From: Claveliimonas bilis
GTDB taxonomy: Bacteria > Bacillota > Clostridia > Lachnospirales > Lachnospiraceae
Assembly: GCF_020892095.1 (NCBI RefSeq)
Contig: NZ_AP024845.1
Location: 744,001 to 808,000, forward strand
Reading direction: 5' to 3'
DNA: 64,000 nucleotides
Notes under the pieces: generated by a model
Told to the model about the DNA's origin: nothing
Databases searched by the model: none
The model's input: only the letters and a program-made list of their open reading frames with translations
Position numbers and translations under genes: made by a program
Shown here: in pieces, positions 44,093 through 51,976 of the stretch
Layout: each line of letters starts with the position of its first letter
Numbering within the stretch: position 1 is the stretch's first letter

Positions 44093-45010
44093 TCAGAAGC
44101 TCCTGCTCTCCTGGATCGGAAAACGGATTTCTACAATAAACCATCCATCCTGGATTCCTGCCTCTATGGTTCCTCCCATTCGTTCTGTCAGTTCCTTTGC
44201 AATGGAAAGACCGAGCCCGGTAGAGCTGCGGCTCCTTGCCTCATCTGCTTTATAAAAGCGGTCAAAAACATGTTCAACCTCTATTTTTTCCGCTCCATCC
44301 ACCATATTTTCAAAAGAAAGGACCGCACTTTCCTGACGGCGTTCCAGGCGGATACGGATTTTATTACGCCCATGATCCAGACCGTTTTTTATCAGATTCT
44401 GGATCACCCGTTTCAGCGCCGGAACATTTCCTTCCATTTCCAGCTCTTCTTCCGTGATGTAGATCTCCGGCTGTATACCCAATGCCATCCACTCTTCATA
44501 ATAGGAAAAAATCGTTTCTTTTAATATGCGGCCCAGGCGGCACCGCTCCAGCTCCATCTGGTATCCTCCGCTTTGCAGCTTCGTATAAGTAAAAAGCTCT
44601 TCCAGCATATCTTTCAGGCTCCTGATCCTCTCCTGTATGACCTGAAGATATCTCTGCTTCTCTTCCTCGTCTTTACTCTCCTCCAAAAGCTGGAAATAAC
44701 CGTCCAGTGAAGTCAGCGGAGTACGGATATCATGGGACAGACTGGTATATACTTCAGCAATCTCTTCCTCCTTTTTATCCGATTCCTTCTTCCTCTCCCG
44801 CCTTTCCAGGAGCAGCTCATTCAGCTTTTCCGCCAGCTCCTCTATCCCGCCGAAACGGATCTGCGTCGTTACCATCATGTTGCTGTCATGTTCTCTTAAA
44901 AACGCGATCTGGCGGCAGATGTCTTTCATCTGCCGCTGATATTTCCAGAGCATACCTGCCAGGATCATGATAAGTATAATAAGCAGGACAATAACGATTA
45001 TAACGATCAT
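44093..45010 (-). CDS. Sensor histidine kinase
   Basis: A 305-residue membrane kinase: one N-terminal helix (IVIIVIVLLIILIMILAG), a coiled linker, then a HisKA domain with the phospho-acceptor His in SLSHDIRTPLTSLDGY and an HATPase domain with NLIKNGLDH (N box) and STGLGLSIAKEL (G2 box). No large extracellular sensor domain, which is common in kinases that sense through an associated ABC transporter. Last gene of the RR-ABC-ABC-HK operon. Confidence 0.93.
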   Translation of the reverse strand: MIVIIVIVLLIILIMILAGMLWKYQRQMKDICRQIAFLREHDSNMMVTTQIRFGGIEELAEKLNELLLERRERKKESDKKEEEIAEVYTSLSHDIRTPLTSLDGYFQLLEESKDEEEKQRYLQVIQERIRSLKDMLEELFTYTKLQSGGYQMELERCRLGRILKETIFSYYEEWMALGIQPEIYITEEELEMEGNVPALKRVIQNLIKNGLDHGRNKIRIRLERRQESAVLSFENMVDGAEKIEVEHVFDRFYKADEARSRSSTGLGLSIAKELTERMGGTIEAGIQDGWFIVEIRFPIQESRSF

Positions 45011-45060
45011 CTTTTTCTCCTTCCGCCTGACGGGATGCTCTTAAAAAACCCTTCAAGCTC

Positions 45061-45933
45061 CTAAACGTCTCTTTTCTGAAATACTGTGCCTGCAAGAGCA
45101 AGGGCGCACACTGTGAAGGCCGCTGCTATGATAAGTGCCGAACGTACATCCGCGCCGCTCATTTCCATAGGGATCATACTGATCTTCCCGGTTACCGTGT
45201 GAGCCATAAAGTCAAAACTTTCAAATCCCAGCTTTTGGATCAGAAGGTTCACCATTCCGTAAAGCATCATGGTAAGATTCATGCACAGACATACACCCAG
45301 CAGCATACTGAGCACATTGCTTCTTAAGATCACGCTGACTGCTGTCAGAACGATCATAAATGCACAGTGGAGAACTGCCTGAATGCCAAAGTAAGAAAGG
45401 AACTCTCCCACATTTCCCCATTCCAGATATCCGAAAAGCACTCTTGCACTTATCACTTCCAGTATTGTAAAAATAACCAGAGTCAGTATGGTATAGAGGA
45501 CGACTGCCACTGTCTTGGCCGCCACAAGCCCGAACCGGTTCCTTACCTGACCGGCTGTATTCTTTACAAATCCGCTGTTTAAGTCTGCATTGGAAAAAAT
45601 AACAGTAAAGATCGCAATAAAAAGCGCAATAAATTTCCCCTGCACGTTAGCAAAAAACAGATCATATACTGTTACCCTTTCTCCAGGCGTTGTGGGAAGA
45701 GTCACCGTCAGCCCAAGATTCGGCGTCTCGTTCTCCCCTCCTTGGGAATCTGTGTAGCTGACCTCTGCATTTACCGGCGCTGTCTTCATGGCCTCTGTCT
45801 CTGCATTGTATTCATCAAAACTCATATAATTGGTAAACAGCACACAAAACACCATCACAAGCATGATGATATAAGCGCTCTTTGTGTGAAACATCCGGTA
45901 TACTTCCATTTTTATCATATTAAGCATGTGCAT
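45061..45933 (-). CDS. ABC-2 family transporter permease (lantibiotic/bacitracin-type)
   Basis: A 290-residue permease with about six membrane helices: one near the N-terminus (AYIIMLVMVFCVLFTNY), then an extracytoplasmic loop to ~100, then five more. FSNADLNSGFVKNTAGQVRNRFGLVAAK is a cytoplasmic coupling segment. It overlaps the ATPase gene by 14 bp. Pairs like this extrude or resist peptide antibiotics or move lipids. Confidence 0.87.
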   Translation of the reverse strand: MHMLNMIKMEVYRMFHTKSAYIIMLVMVFCVLFTNYMSFDEYNAETEAMKTAPVNAEVSYTDSQGGENETPNLGLTVTLPTTPGERVTVYDLFFANVQGKFIALFIAIFTVIFSNADLNSGFVKNTAGQVRNRFGLVAAKTVAVVLYTILTLVIFTILEVISARVLFGYLEWGNVGEFLSYFGIQAVLHCAFMIVLTAVSVILRSNVLSMLLGVCLCMNLTMMLYGMVNLLIQKLGFESFDFMAHTVTGKISMIPMEMSGADVRSALIIAAAFTVCALALAGTVFQKRDV

Positions 45934-46849
45934 TCCCTCCTGTCAGATTGAGAAAATAGGTTTCCAGCTCTTCATTTGTCACAGCAAGTCCTTTCACGGG
46001 AATGCCTGCTTTTGCAAATTCCATGTTAAGCCGGGCGCTCTCATCCAGCCGCTCAAACACGTATATATGCTCTTTGTCCATCACCTGGTACCGGCGTATC
46101 CCCAGCCGGTCCAGTACCGGAATGGCAAGTTCCGGTGACGAGAGAGTAATCTCCAGCCGCTCGCTGCATCTTTCCCGCAGCTCCTCATCTGTGATCTCCT
46201 GCAGAAGGGTTCCCTGATGAATGATCCCGTAATCCGTGGCGATCTTGGACAATTCCTCCAAAATATGACTGGATATGAGGATCGTCATATTTCTCTCTTT
46301 GTTCAGCCGCAGGATGGTTTCTCTTACCTCCGCAATCCCCTGGGGATCCAGACCGTTGATGGGCTCATCCAGCACCAGAAGATCCGGCTCGCCGATGAGA
46401 GCCATAGCAATCCCAAGCCTCTGCTTCATACCAAGCGAATACCTCTTCACATGTTTTTTCCCTACATCCTTCAGTCCCACAACCTCAAGAAGCTCTTCAA
46501 TATATCCCTTCTTCTGTACTCCCAGGAGAAGGCATTTCATTTTCATATTATCCCGGGCTGTCATATTTCCATAAAGTCCCGGACCCTCGATCAGACATCC
46601 CACTCTGGAACGGATCTGTTTCAGCTCCCTTCCTCTGCAGCCGAACATCTCGATCTCTCCTGCCGTCGGTGAAGCAAGTCCGCCGATCATTCTAAGAGTC
46701 GTTGTCTTTCCGGCTCCGTTCCTTCCGATAAATCCGTAAATAGCTCCTCGTTTTATATGCATGCTCACCTGATCGACCGCCTTATGCCTTCCGAACTGCT
46801 TTGTCAGGGCGCTGGTGCTAAGTAACAATTCACTCACCGTCTCTTTCAC
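45920..46849 (-). CDS. ABC transporter ATP-binding protein (BcrA-like)
   Basis: A 309-residue ATPase with Walker A GRNGAGKTT, signature YSLGMKQRLGIAMAL, Walker B LLVLDEPINGLD and SSHILEELSKIA. The ~90-residue C-terminal extension matches BcrA-type antimicrobial-peptide resistance ATPases. Second gene of the operon after the response regulator. Confidence 0.9.
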   Translation of the reverse strand: MKETVSELLLSTSALTKQFGRHKAVDQVSMHIKRGAIYGFIGRNGAGKTTTLRMIGGLASPTAGEIEMFGCRGRELKQIRSRVGCLIEGPGLYGNMTARDNMKMKCLLLGVQKKGYIEELLEVVGLKDVGKKHVKRYSLGMKQRLGIAMALIGEPDLLVLDEPINGLDPQGIAEVRETILRLNKERNMTILISSHILEELSKIATDYGIIHQGTLLQEITDEELRERCSERLEITLSSPELAIPVLDRLGIRRYQVMDKEHIYVFERLDESARLNMEFAKAGIPVKGLAVTNEELETYFLNLTGGNAHA

Positions 46850-46932
46850 TCCTTTTCTTTTTTATTTACAGGCTACAGTCTAAACTTCTTCCTTTAATCC
46901 TTCGCAAATAAATACTAAAGAAAAGGTAAAGA

Positions 46933-47634
46933 TTACTGGCAAATGCGGTATCCGATCCCCCAGATCGTCTCAATGTACTCTGTATCAGACACGCCTTTCA
47001 GTTTTTTGCGTATATTGCTGATATGGACATCCAATGTCTTTGTCTCACCCACATAGGGCTCCTGCCATGCATATTCAAAAATTTCCTCCTTACTGTACAC
47101 CTTCTTCGGATGAGAAAGAAGCAGCTCTAAAATAGCAAACTCCTGTCTGGTAAGGCGGGGAAGCTCACATCCTCCCGCTGTCACCGTAAAGGTATCCTTG
47201 TCAAGGGTCATGTCTTTATAGACGATCTTCCGTTCATCCGCCCCTTCCTTTGGTCCTTTTCTCCGAAGCTGCACTTCTATGCGGGCCTGAACTTCACGGA
47301 TTTCAAAAGGCTTTGTAATGTAATCATCCGCCCCGCTTTTAAGCAGATCGATCTTATCATCCAGCATATCCCTTGCGGTGAGAACAATCACGGGAGTGTC
47401 TCCCTTCCCCCTGATCTCTTCAAGCACCTTCTCCCCCGGAATACCGGGCAGCATCAGATCCAGTAGCACCAGATCATAGTCTTCCATTTTCATAAGAAGA
47501 CGGGCCTCTGTTCCGGAAAATGCCTGGCTGCACTCATACCCTGCCTTTTCCAGTGCTTCTTTCAGAAGATTGTTAATATTTGTATCGTCATCTATGATAA
47601 GAATACGCTCCACTTCCGCGACTTCTCCTTTCAT
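46933..47634 (-). CDS. OmpR/PhoB family response regulator
   Basis: A 233-residue two-domain regulator: receiver with the acidic pocket DDD, phospho-acceptor Asp in LVLLDLMLPG and Lys in YITKPF; C-terminal winged helix with FEYAWQEPYVGETKTLDVHISNIRKKL and YIETIWGIGYR. Start placed at 47634 after GAGGAG; a GTG nearer the receiver (VERILIIDDD) is possible. First gene of the RR-ABC-ABC-HK operon, so it likely controls that exporter. Confidence 0.92.
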   Translation of the reverse strand: MKGEVAEVERILIIDDDTNINNLLKEALEKAGYECSQAFSGTEARLLMKMEDYDLVLLDLMLPGIPGEKVLEEIRGKGDTPVIVLTARDMLDDKIDLLKSGADDYITKPFEIREVQARIEVQLRRKGPKEGADERKIVYKDMTLDKDTFTVTAGGCELPRLTRQEFAILELLLSHPKKVYSKEEIFEYAWQEPYVGETKTLDVHISNIRKKLKGVSDTEYIETIWGIGYRICQ

Positions 47635-47641
47635 GTCCACT

Positions 47642-47665
47642 CCTCAAAATCCTCTGCTTTTGAGG
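47642..47665 (-). promoter_or_regulatory. Hairpin covering the response regulator ribosome site
   Basis: Minus strand CCTCAAAA (47658-47665) pairs with TTTTGAGG (47642-47649) around an 8-nt loop; the 3' arm includes the GAGG of the ribosome site GAGGAG before the ATG at 47634. It could limit translation of the regulator. Confidence 0.5.
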
Positions 47666-47776
47666 TCTTCTCTCCGAGTTAATATTACGATAGCAATTGT
47701 GCCACTTCCCACCAGGAAAGTCAACCGGCGCATTGACTGGCCATATATGGATAGGCCGAAGATGCGTTATAAAAAC

Positions 47777-47805
47777 TTTACATTAAGGCTTTTAAATGCT
47801 ATAAT
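47777..47805 (+). promoter_or_regulatory. Promoter of the mgtE leader transcript
   Basis: -35 TTTACA (47777-47782), 17-bp spacer, -10 TATAAT (47800-47805), 34 bp before the leader ORF start. Confidence 0.7.
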
Positions 47806-47838
47806 AAACAAACTTTTACGGTAAAGGAGGCAAAATAT

Positions 47839-47931
47839 ATGGACAGTTGTGATAATCAAGGTCAACGTGCATACAGCGATGGGAACGACTTGAATTATAT
47901 TTCAAGTGTCTGTATTTATGCCCTTTTGTAA
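47839..47931 (+). CDS. Leader peptide ORF upstream of mgtE (30 residues)
   Basis: ATG at 47839 lies 8 nt after a near-perfect AAAGGAGG site and opens a 30-codon frame, MDSCDNQGQRAYSDGNDLNY then ISSVCIYALL and TAA. The strong ribosome site, lack of any larger gene, and position 110 bp before the transporter start point to a regulatory leader peptide. Codons for SDGN overlap the RNA segment (47877-47885) that can pair with the 5' arm of the terminator downstream. I do not recognise the peptide; function is inferred. Confidence 0.6.
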   Translation: MDSCDNQGQRAYSDGNDLNYISSVCIYALL

Positions 47932-47944
47932 TATATTTAAGCCT

Positions 47945-48010
47945 TTTCCATCGTCAGAGAATCTCACAACCATATGTGTTTGTGCAGCATTTAGCTGTGA
48001 TGGATTTTTT
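47945..48010 (+). terminator. Attenuator-like terminator between leader ORF and mgtE
   Basis: TCCATCGT (47947-47954) pairs with GTGATGGA (47997-48004), two G-T pairs, followed by T6 (48005-48010). Loop holds a second small stem CACAA/TTGTG. The 5' arm can alternatively pair 9 bp with CGATGGGAA inside the leader ORF (47877-47885). Confidence 0.5.
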
Positions 48011-48041
48011 ATGCCCTTTTTTGGGAGATAGGAGGCTTAAT

Positions 48042-49091
48042 TTGAAAAGAAAAAATATCTTAACGGACATTCGCTCAATCAATTCTTACAACATCGAAGA
48101 AATCGGCAGCCTGATTACAACAAATTATATTAAAATATCCCGGGAATTGTCTGTCCGCCAGGCAATGCGGGAACTGATCAAAGAGGCAGGGAAGCATGAT
48201 AATATTTCAACCATCTATGTAGTCGATCAAAACGACCGATTTTATGGTGCGATTGATCTGAAAGATCTGATTGCTGCCAGAAAATACGATTCTCTGGACA
48301 ACATTATCACCCGATCCTACCCTTATCTTCTCGATCATGAAAATATATCGGAGAATATAGAAAAGATCAAAGATTATGGACAAGATTCTCTTCCCGTATT
48401 AACCAGTGAAGGAAAAATACTCGGCATCTTAACATCTCGGGATATGCTCGAAGTTATAGATGATGAAATGGGCGACGACTATGCAAAACTTGGCGGCTTA
48501 ACGAAAGAAGAAGATTTAAAAGAGACAACAAAAGAAAGTATGAAAAAGCGCCTTCCATGGCTCATTATCCTATTGTTTTTGGGTATGGGCGTTTCTACAG
48601 TGGTCGGAGTTTTTGAAAATATTGTTGCGGTACTGCCCATTATTATTTGTTTCCAATCATTAATTTTAGATATGGCCGGGAATGTGGGAACACAGTCTCT
48701 GGCAGTAACGATAAGGGTTCTTATGGATGAGGAAATGGACGGAAAGGATAAGCTTTCCCTTGTTATAAAGGAATTAAAAATCGGATTGGGGAATGGTATC
48801 CTGCTTGGATTTCTGTCTTTATTTTTCCTTGGAATATATATTTATTTCTTTAAAAATTACCGCTTTTTTCATGCATTGATGATATCCGGATGTGTCGGTA
48901 CGGCATTATTGGTGTCTATGGCCATATCAAGCCTGGTCGGAACGCTGATTCCGCTGTTTTTTCATAAAATCAAAGTGGATCCTGCAATAGCGTCAGGCCC
49001 GCTCATTACAACCGTCAATGATCTGGTAGCCGTCGTCACTTATTATGGACTGTCATGGCTCTTCCTGATTCAATGGAGACATTTCATATAA
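48042..49091 (+). CDS. mgtE: MgtE-type magnesium transporter lacking most of the N domain
   Basis: A 349-residue membrane transporter. It begins with a TTG start at 48042 after ATAGGAGG. Residues ~20-150 hold two CBS motifs (AIDLKDLIAARKYD, then GILTSRDMLEVID), and residues ~190-345 hold five membrane helices with the pore-region LILDMAGNVGTQSLAVTIR and the final ASGPLITTVNDLVAVVTYYG. Typical MgtE (~450 residues) has a ~120-residue helical N domain before the CBS pair; here only ~30 residues remain. Gating through CBS Mg2+ sites may persist. Likely controlled by the leader ORF and attenuator just upstream. Confidence 0.88.
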   Translation: MKRKNILTDIRSINSYNIEEIGSLITTNYIKISRELSVRQAMRELIKEAGKHDNISTIYVVDQNDRFYGAIDLKDLIAARKYDSLDNIITRSYPYLLDHENISENIEKIKDYGQDSLPVLTSEGKILGILTSRDMLEVIDDEMGDDYAKLGGLTKEEDLKETTKESMKKRLPWLIILLFLGMGVSTVVGVFENIVAVLPIIICFQSLILDMAGNVGTQSLAVTIRVLMDEEMDGKDKLSLVIKELKIGLGNGILLGFLSLFFLGIYIYFFKNYRFFHALMISGCVGTALLVSMAISSLVGTLIPLFFHKIKVDPAIASGPLITTVNDLVAVVTYYGLSWLFLIQWRHFI

Positions 49092-49256
49092 ATGTTTCAG
49101 GCTTTGAAAGCAGGAAAGAGCCGATACAGATATGATTTTCCGGTTGCCATCATTTGTCAGTATGCTATAATTTTGTCATATAAATCTCCGGACGAAGGGT
49201 CTATATCATATATAGAAGCCTCTTGTCCGGAAAATCTGGAGAAAGAAGGAATCTAT

Positions 49257-50222
49257 ATGAGTTTATTCGAGAATAAAAAAATTGCCGTGGTCGGTCTTGG
49301 CGGAGTGGGCGGCTACATAGGCGCTCTGCTTGCCGATACCTATCCCCATGTCTCCTTTGTTGCCAGAGGCGCACGGAAGAAGGCCATTGATGAACATGGT
49401 CTAATCCTCCACAGTGATTACCGTGGAGAGCGTATCGTTCATCCGGAAAAAACAGTGGAGTCTGCTGAAGATCTGGAGATACAGGATTACATTTTTATCT
49501 GTGTCAAAAATTATTCCCTGCAGGACGCCTGTCTTTCCATGAAAAACTGCGTCGGCGATCACACAGTCATTGTCCCCGTAATGAACGGGGCTGACCCGGC
49601 AGACAGGGTCAGAGGATATTTATCTCATGGAACGGTGATCGATTCTCTCATTTACATTGTCGCATTTGCCAATGCGGATTTCTCCGTCACTCAGCAGGAT
49701 CAGTTTGCCAATCTCCATGTGGGGATTCAAAATGCCTCTGAAGCACAGTGGGAGATCATCCTTTCCGTTTCCAGGCTTTTAAACGGCGCCGGCATTGACT
49801 GCGAAGCTGATCGGGATATCCAGGCTGAAATCTGGAAAAAATATATCCTGAACTGCGCTTACAATGTAGAAACGGCCCTCTATGACAATACCATCGGACA
49901 GCTCAGATCCGATCCGAAAAAAGCGGCCGAATATGAAGCTCTGGTAGAGGAAGCCTACCAGGTGGCTCTTGCAAAGGGAATACATGTAGAACCCAAACAC
50001 CGGGATGCGATCCTTCACCGCTTCTATTATGAACTGGCTGATAATGCCACCAGCTCTCTGCAAAGAGATGTAAATGCAGGCCGCCAGACAGAGCTTGAAA
50101 CCTTCAGCGGCTATATTGTAAAAGAATCAAAACGGCTTCAGATCCCGGCTCCGGTATCCGAGCGCATGTACGGACAGCTGGGTGAAATCTGCCATAAAGA
50201 TGGAAAGGCGGGAACAAAATGA
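49257..50222 (+). CDS. Ketopantoate reductase (2-dehydropantoate 2-reductase) family
   Basis: A 321-residue NADPH-dependent reductase. The N-terminal motif is AVVGLGGVGGYIGALLA, followed by VCVKNYSLQDA-like and VPVMNGADPAD, with the C-terminal helical domain LRSDPKKAAEYEALVEEAYQVA (active-site Lys region in AEIWKKYILN). It would make pantoate for coenzyme A; several paralogues of the family exist, so another 2-oxoacid substrate cannot be excluded. The start at 49257 follows AGAAGGA. The last bases overlap the ABC gene start (ATGA). Confidence 0.85.
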   Translation: MSLFENKKIAVVGLGGVGGYIGALLADTYPHVSFVARGARKKAIDEHGLILHSDYRGERIVHPEKTVESAEDLEIQDYIFICVKNYSLQDACLSMKNCVGDHTVIVPVMNGADPADRVRGYLSHGTVIDSLIYIVAFANADFSVTQQDQFANLHVGIQNASEAQWEIILSVSRLLNGAGIDCEADRDIQAEIWKKYILNCAYNVETALYDNTIGQLRSDPKKAAEYEALVEEAYQVALAKGIHVEPKHRDAILHRFYYELADNATSSLQRDVNAGRQTELETFSGYIVKESKRLQIPAPVSERMYGQLGEICHKDGKAGTK

Positions 50223-51976
50223 AACGGCTGCTGGATTATCTGAAAAAACATCCTGTGATCACAATACTGGCACCTCTTTTCAAAATGCTGGAAGCTACAT
50301 TTGAATTGTTCGTCCCTCTTGTTGTGGCACAGATGATTGACGTAGGAATTGCCGGAAATAATGGGGCATATCTGTGGAAAATGGGCGGTCTTTTGATCCT
50401 CCTTGGAATCATCGGGTTCTCCTTTTCCCTGACAGCCCAGTATTTTGCTGCCAAATCCGCTATCAGCGCCGGAATGGCTATGCGCAGTGACCTTTTCGCT
50501 CATATTAATACCTTGTCCTACCAGGAAATTGACGCCATCGGCACTTCTACCTTGATCAACAGGATGACAGGTGATGTCAATCAGGTGCAAAACGGCGTCA
50601 ACATGTTTCTCCGGCTTTTTCTGCGCTCTCCTTTTGTAGTACTGGGAGCAATGGTGATGGCGTTTACAGTAGACGTAAAAGCGGCCCGTCCTTTCGCTGT
50701 TACCATTCCGGCTCTTTTGATCGTTGTATTTATTATTTTGCTGGCAAGCATGCCCCTTTATAAAGCGGTGCAGAAACAGCTGGACCGGGTTCTTTTGTCC
50801 ACCAGAGAAAATCTCCTTGGCATCCGGGTAGTCCGCGCATTCGGCAGACAAAAAGAAGAAATGGAACATTTCCGCCAGGAGACAGACCAGCTGTACGGAA
50901 AACAGATCTTTGTAGGGAAAATATCAGCGCTTTTAAATCCTCTTACTTATGTCATTATTAATTTGGGGATTATTGCTGTCCTTTACTTTGGAGGCATACA
51001 GGTAAACGAAGGAAGCCTTACCCAGGGACAGGTTATTGCCCTCATCAACTATATGTCACAAATCTTAACCGAACTCATTAAGCTTGCTAATCTGATCATT
51101 CTTTTGTCCAGATCTCTGGCAAGTCTTGGCCGTGTAAACGCCCTGTTTGACGTACAGACCTCCATTCCAAAAGAAGGAGAAGTTTTCGCACCCGACCCCG
51201 GGGTAAATTGTGCTGGGGCAAACTGCGCTGCTGTAGAATTTGAACATGTGAGCTTCTCCTATGCCGGATCGAAAAGTGCAGCTTTGAAAGATCTAAGTTT
51301 CCAGGCCATGCCCGGGGAAACCATCGGCATTATCGGCGGAACAGGTTCCGGCAAGTCCACACTTGCCAGTCTGATCCCGCGATTTTATGAATGTTCCGAA
51401 GGGACGATCCGCCTTTTTGGACAAGACATCCGCTCCTTCGCCCCGGCCTCCATCCGAAAACATATCGGAATTGTTCCCCAGAAGGCTGCCGTATTCTCCG
51501 GCTCCTTAAGAGAAAACATGCAGTGGGGAAAAAAAGATGCCTCCGATACAGAAATCTATCAGGCTCTTACCATCGCCCAGGCCCGGGAGTTTGTGGATGC
51601 CAAAAAGGAAGGACTGGATCTTATGATCCAGCAGCAGGGGAGCAACTTATCCGGCGGTCAGAAGCAGCGCCTTACCATCGCCCGGGCACTGGTGGGAGCT
51701 CCTTCAATCCTTATTCTGGACGACAGCGCTTCCGCTCTTGATTTTGCCACAGATGCAAGGCTTCGGAAAGCAATCCGGGAAAATACCGGAAATACCACTG
51801 TATTTATTATTTCCCAGCGAGTATCTGCTGTTAAAAATGCGGACCGCATTCTGGTTATGGATGACGGCCGGATCGCCGGATGCGGCACACATCGGGAACT
51901 TTTGGATTCCAATGAAATTTATCAGGAAATCTGTGCTTCACAGCTTTCCGGAAAGGAGGCAGTTGCCAATGTCTGA
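50219..51976 (+). CDS. ABC exporter half-transporter, degenerate-site subunit
   Basis: A 585-residue fused membrane/ATPase half (six helices, then ATPase). Walker A is GGTGSGKST, signature LSGGQKQRL, and Walker B reads ILILDDSASALD, with Asp in place of the catalytic Glu. That change marks the non-hydrolytic site in heterodimeric exporters such as TM287/288, LmrCD and BmrCD. It overlaps panE-like gene by 4 bp and the partner half-transporter by 8 bp. Exported compound unknown. Confidence 0.92.
   Translation: MKRLLDYLKKHPVITILAPLFKMLEATFELFVPLVVAQMIDVGIAGNNGAYLWKMGGLLILLGIIGFSFSLTAQYFAAKSAISAGMAMRSDLFAHINTLSYQEIDAIGTSTLINRMTGDVNQVQNGVNMFLRLFLRSPFVVLGAMVMAFTVDVKAARPFAVTIPALLIVVFIILLASMPLYKAVQKQLDRVLLSTRENLLGIRVVRAFGRQKEEMEHFRQETDQLYGKQIFVGKISALLNPLTYVIINLGIIAVLYFGGIQVNEGSLTQGQVIALINYMSQILTELIKLANLIILLSRSLASLGRVNALFDVQTSIPKEGEVFAPDPGVNCAGANCAAVEFEHVSFSYAGSKSAALKDLSFQAMPGETIGIIGGTGSGKSTLASLIPRFYECSEGTIRLFGQDIRSFAPASIRKHIGIVPQKAAVFSGSLRENMQWGKKDASDTEIYQALTIAQAREFVDAKKEGLDLMIQQQGSNLSGGQKQRLTIARALVGAPSILILDDSASALDFATDARLRKAIRENTGNTTVFIISQRVSAVKNADRILVMDDGRIAGCGTHRELLDSNEIYQEICASQLSGKEAVANV

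Noticed and set aside
47806-48041. M-box magnesium riboswitch before mgtE
   Set aside because: None of the conserved M-box blocks could be found; a leader ORF with an attenuator-like fold is seen instead.
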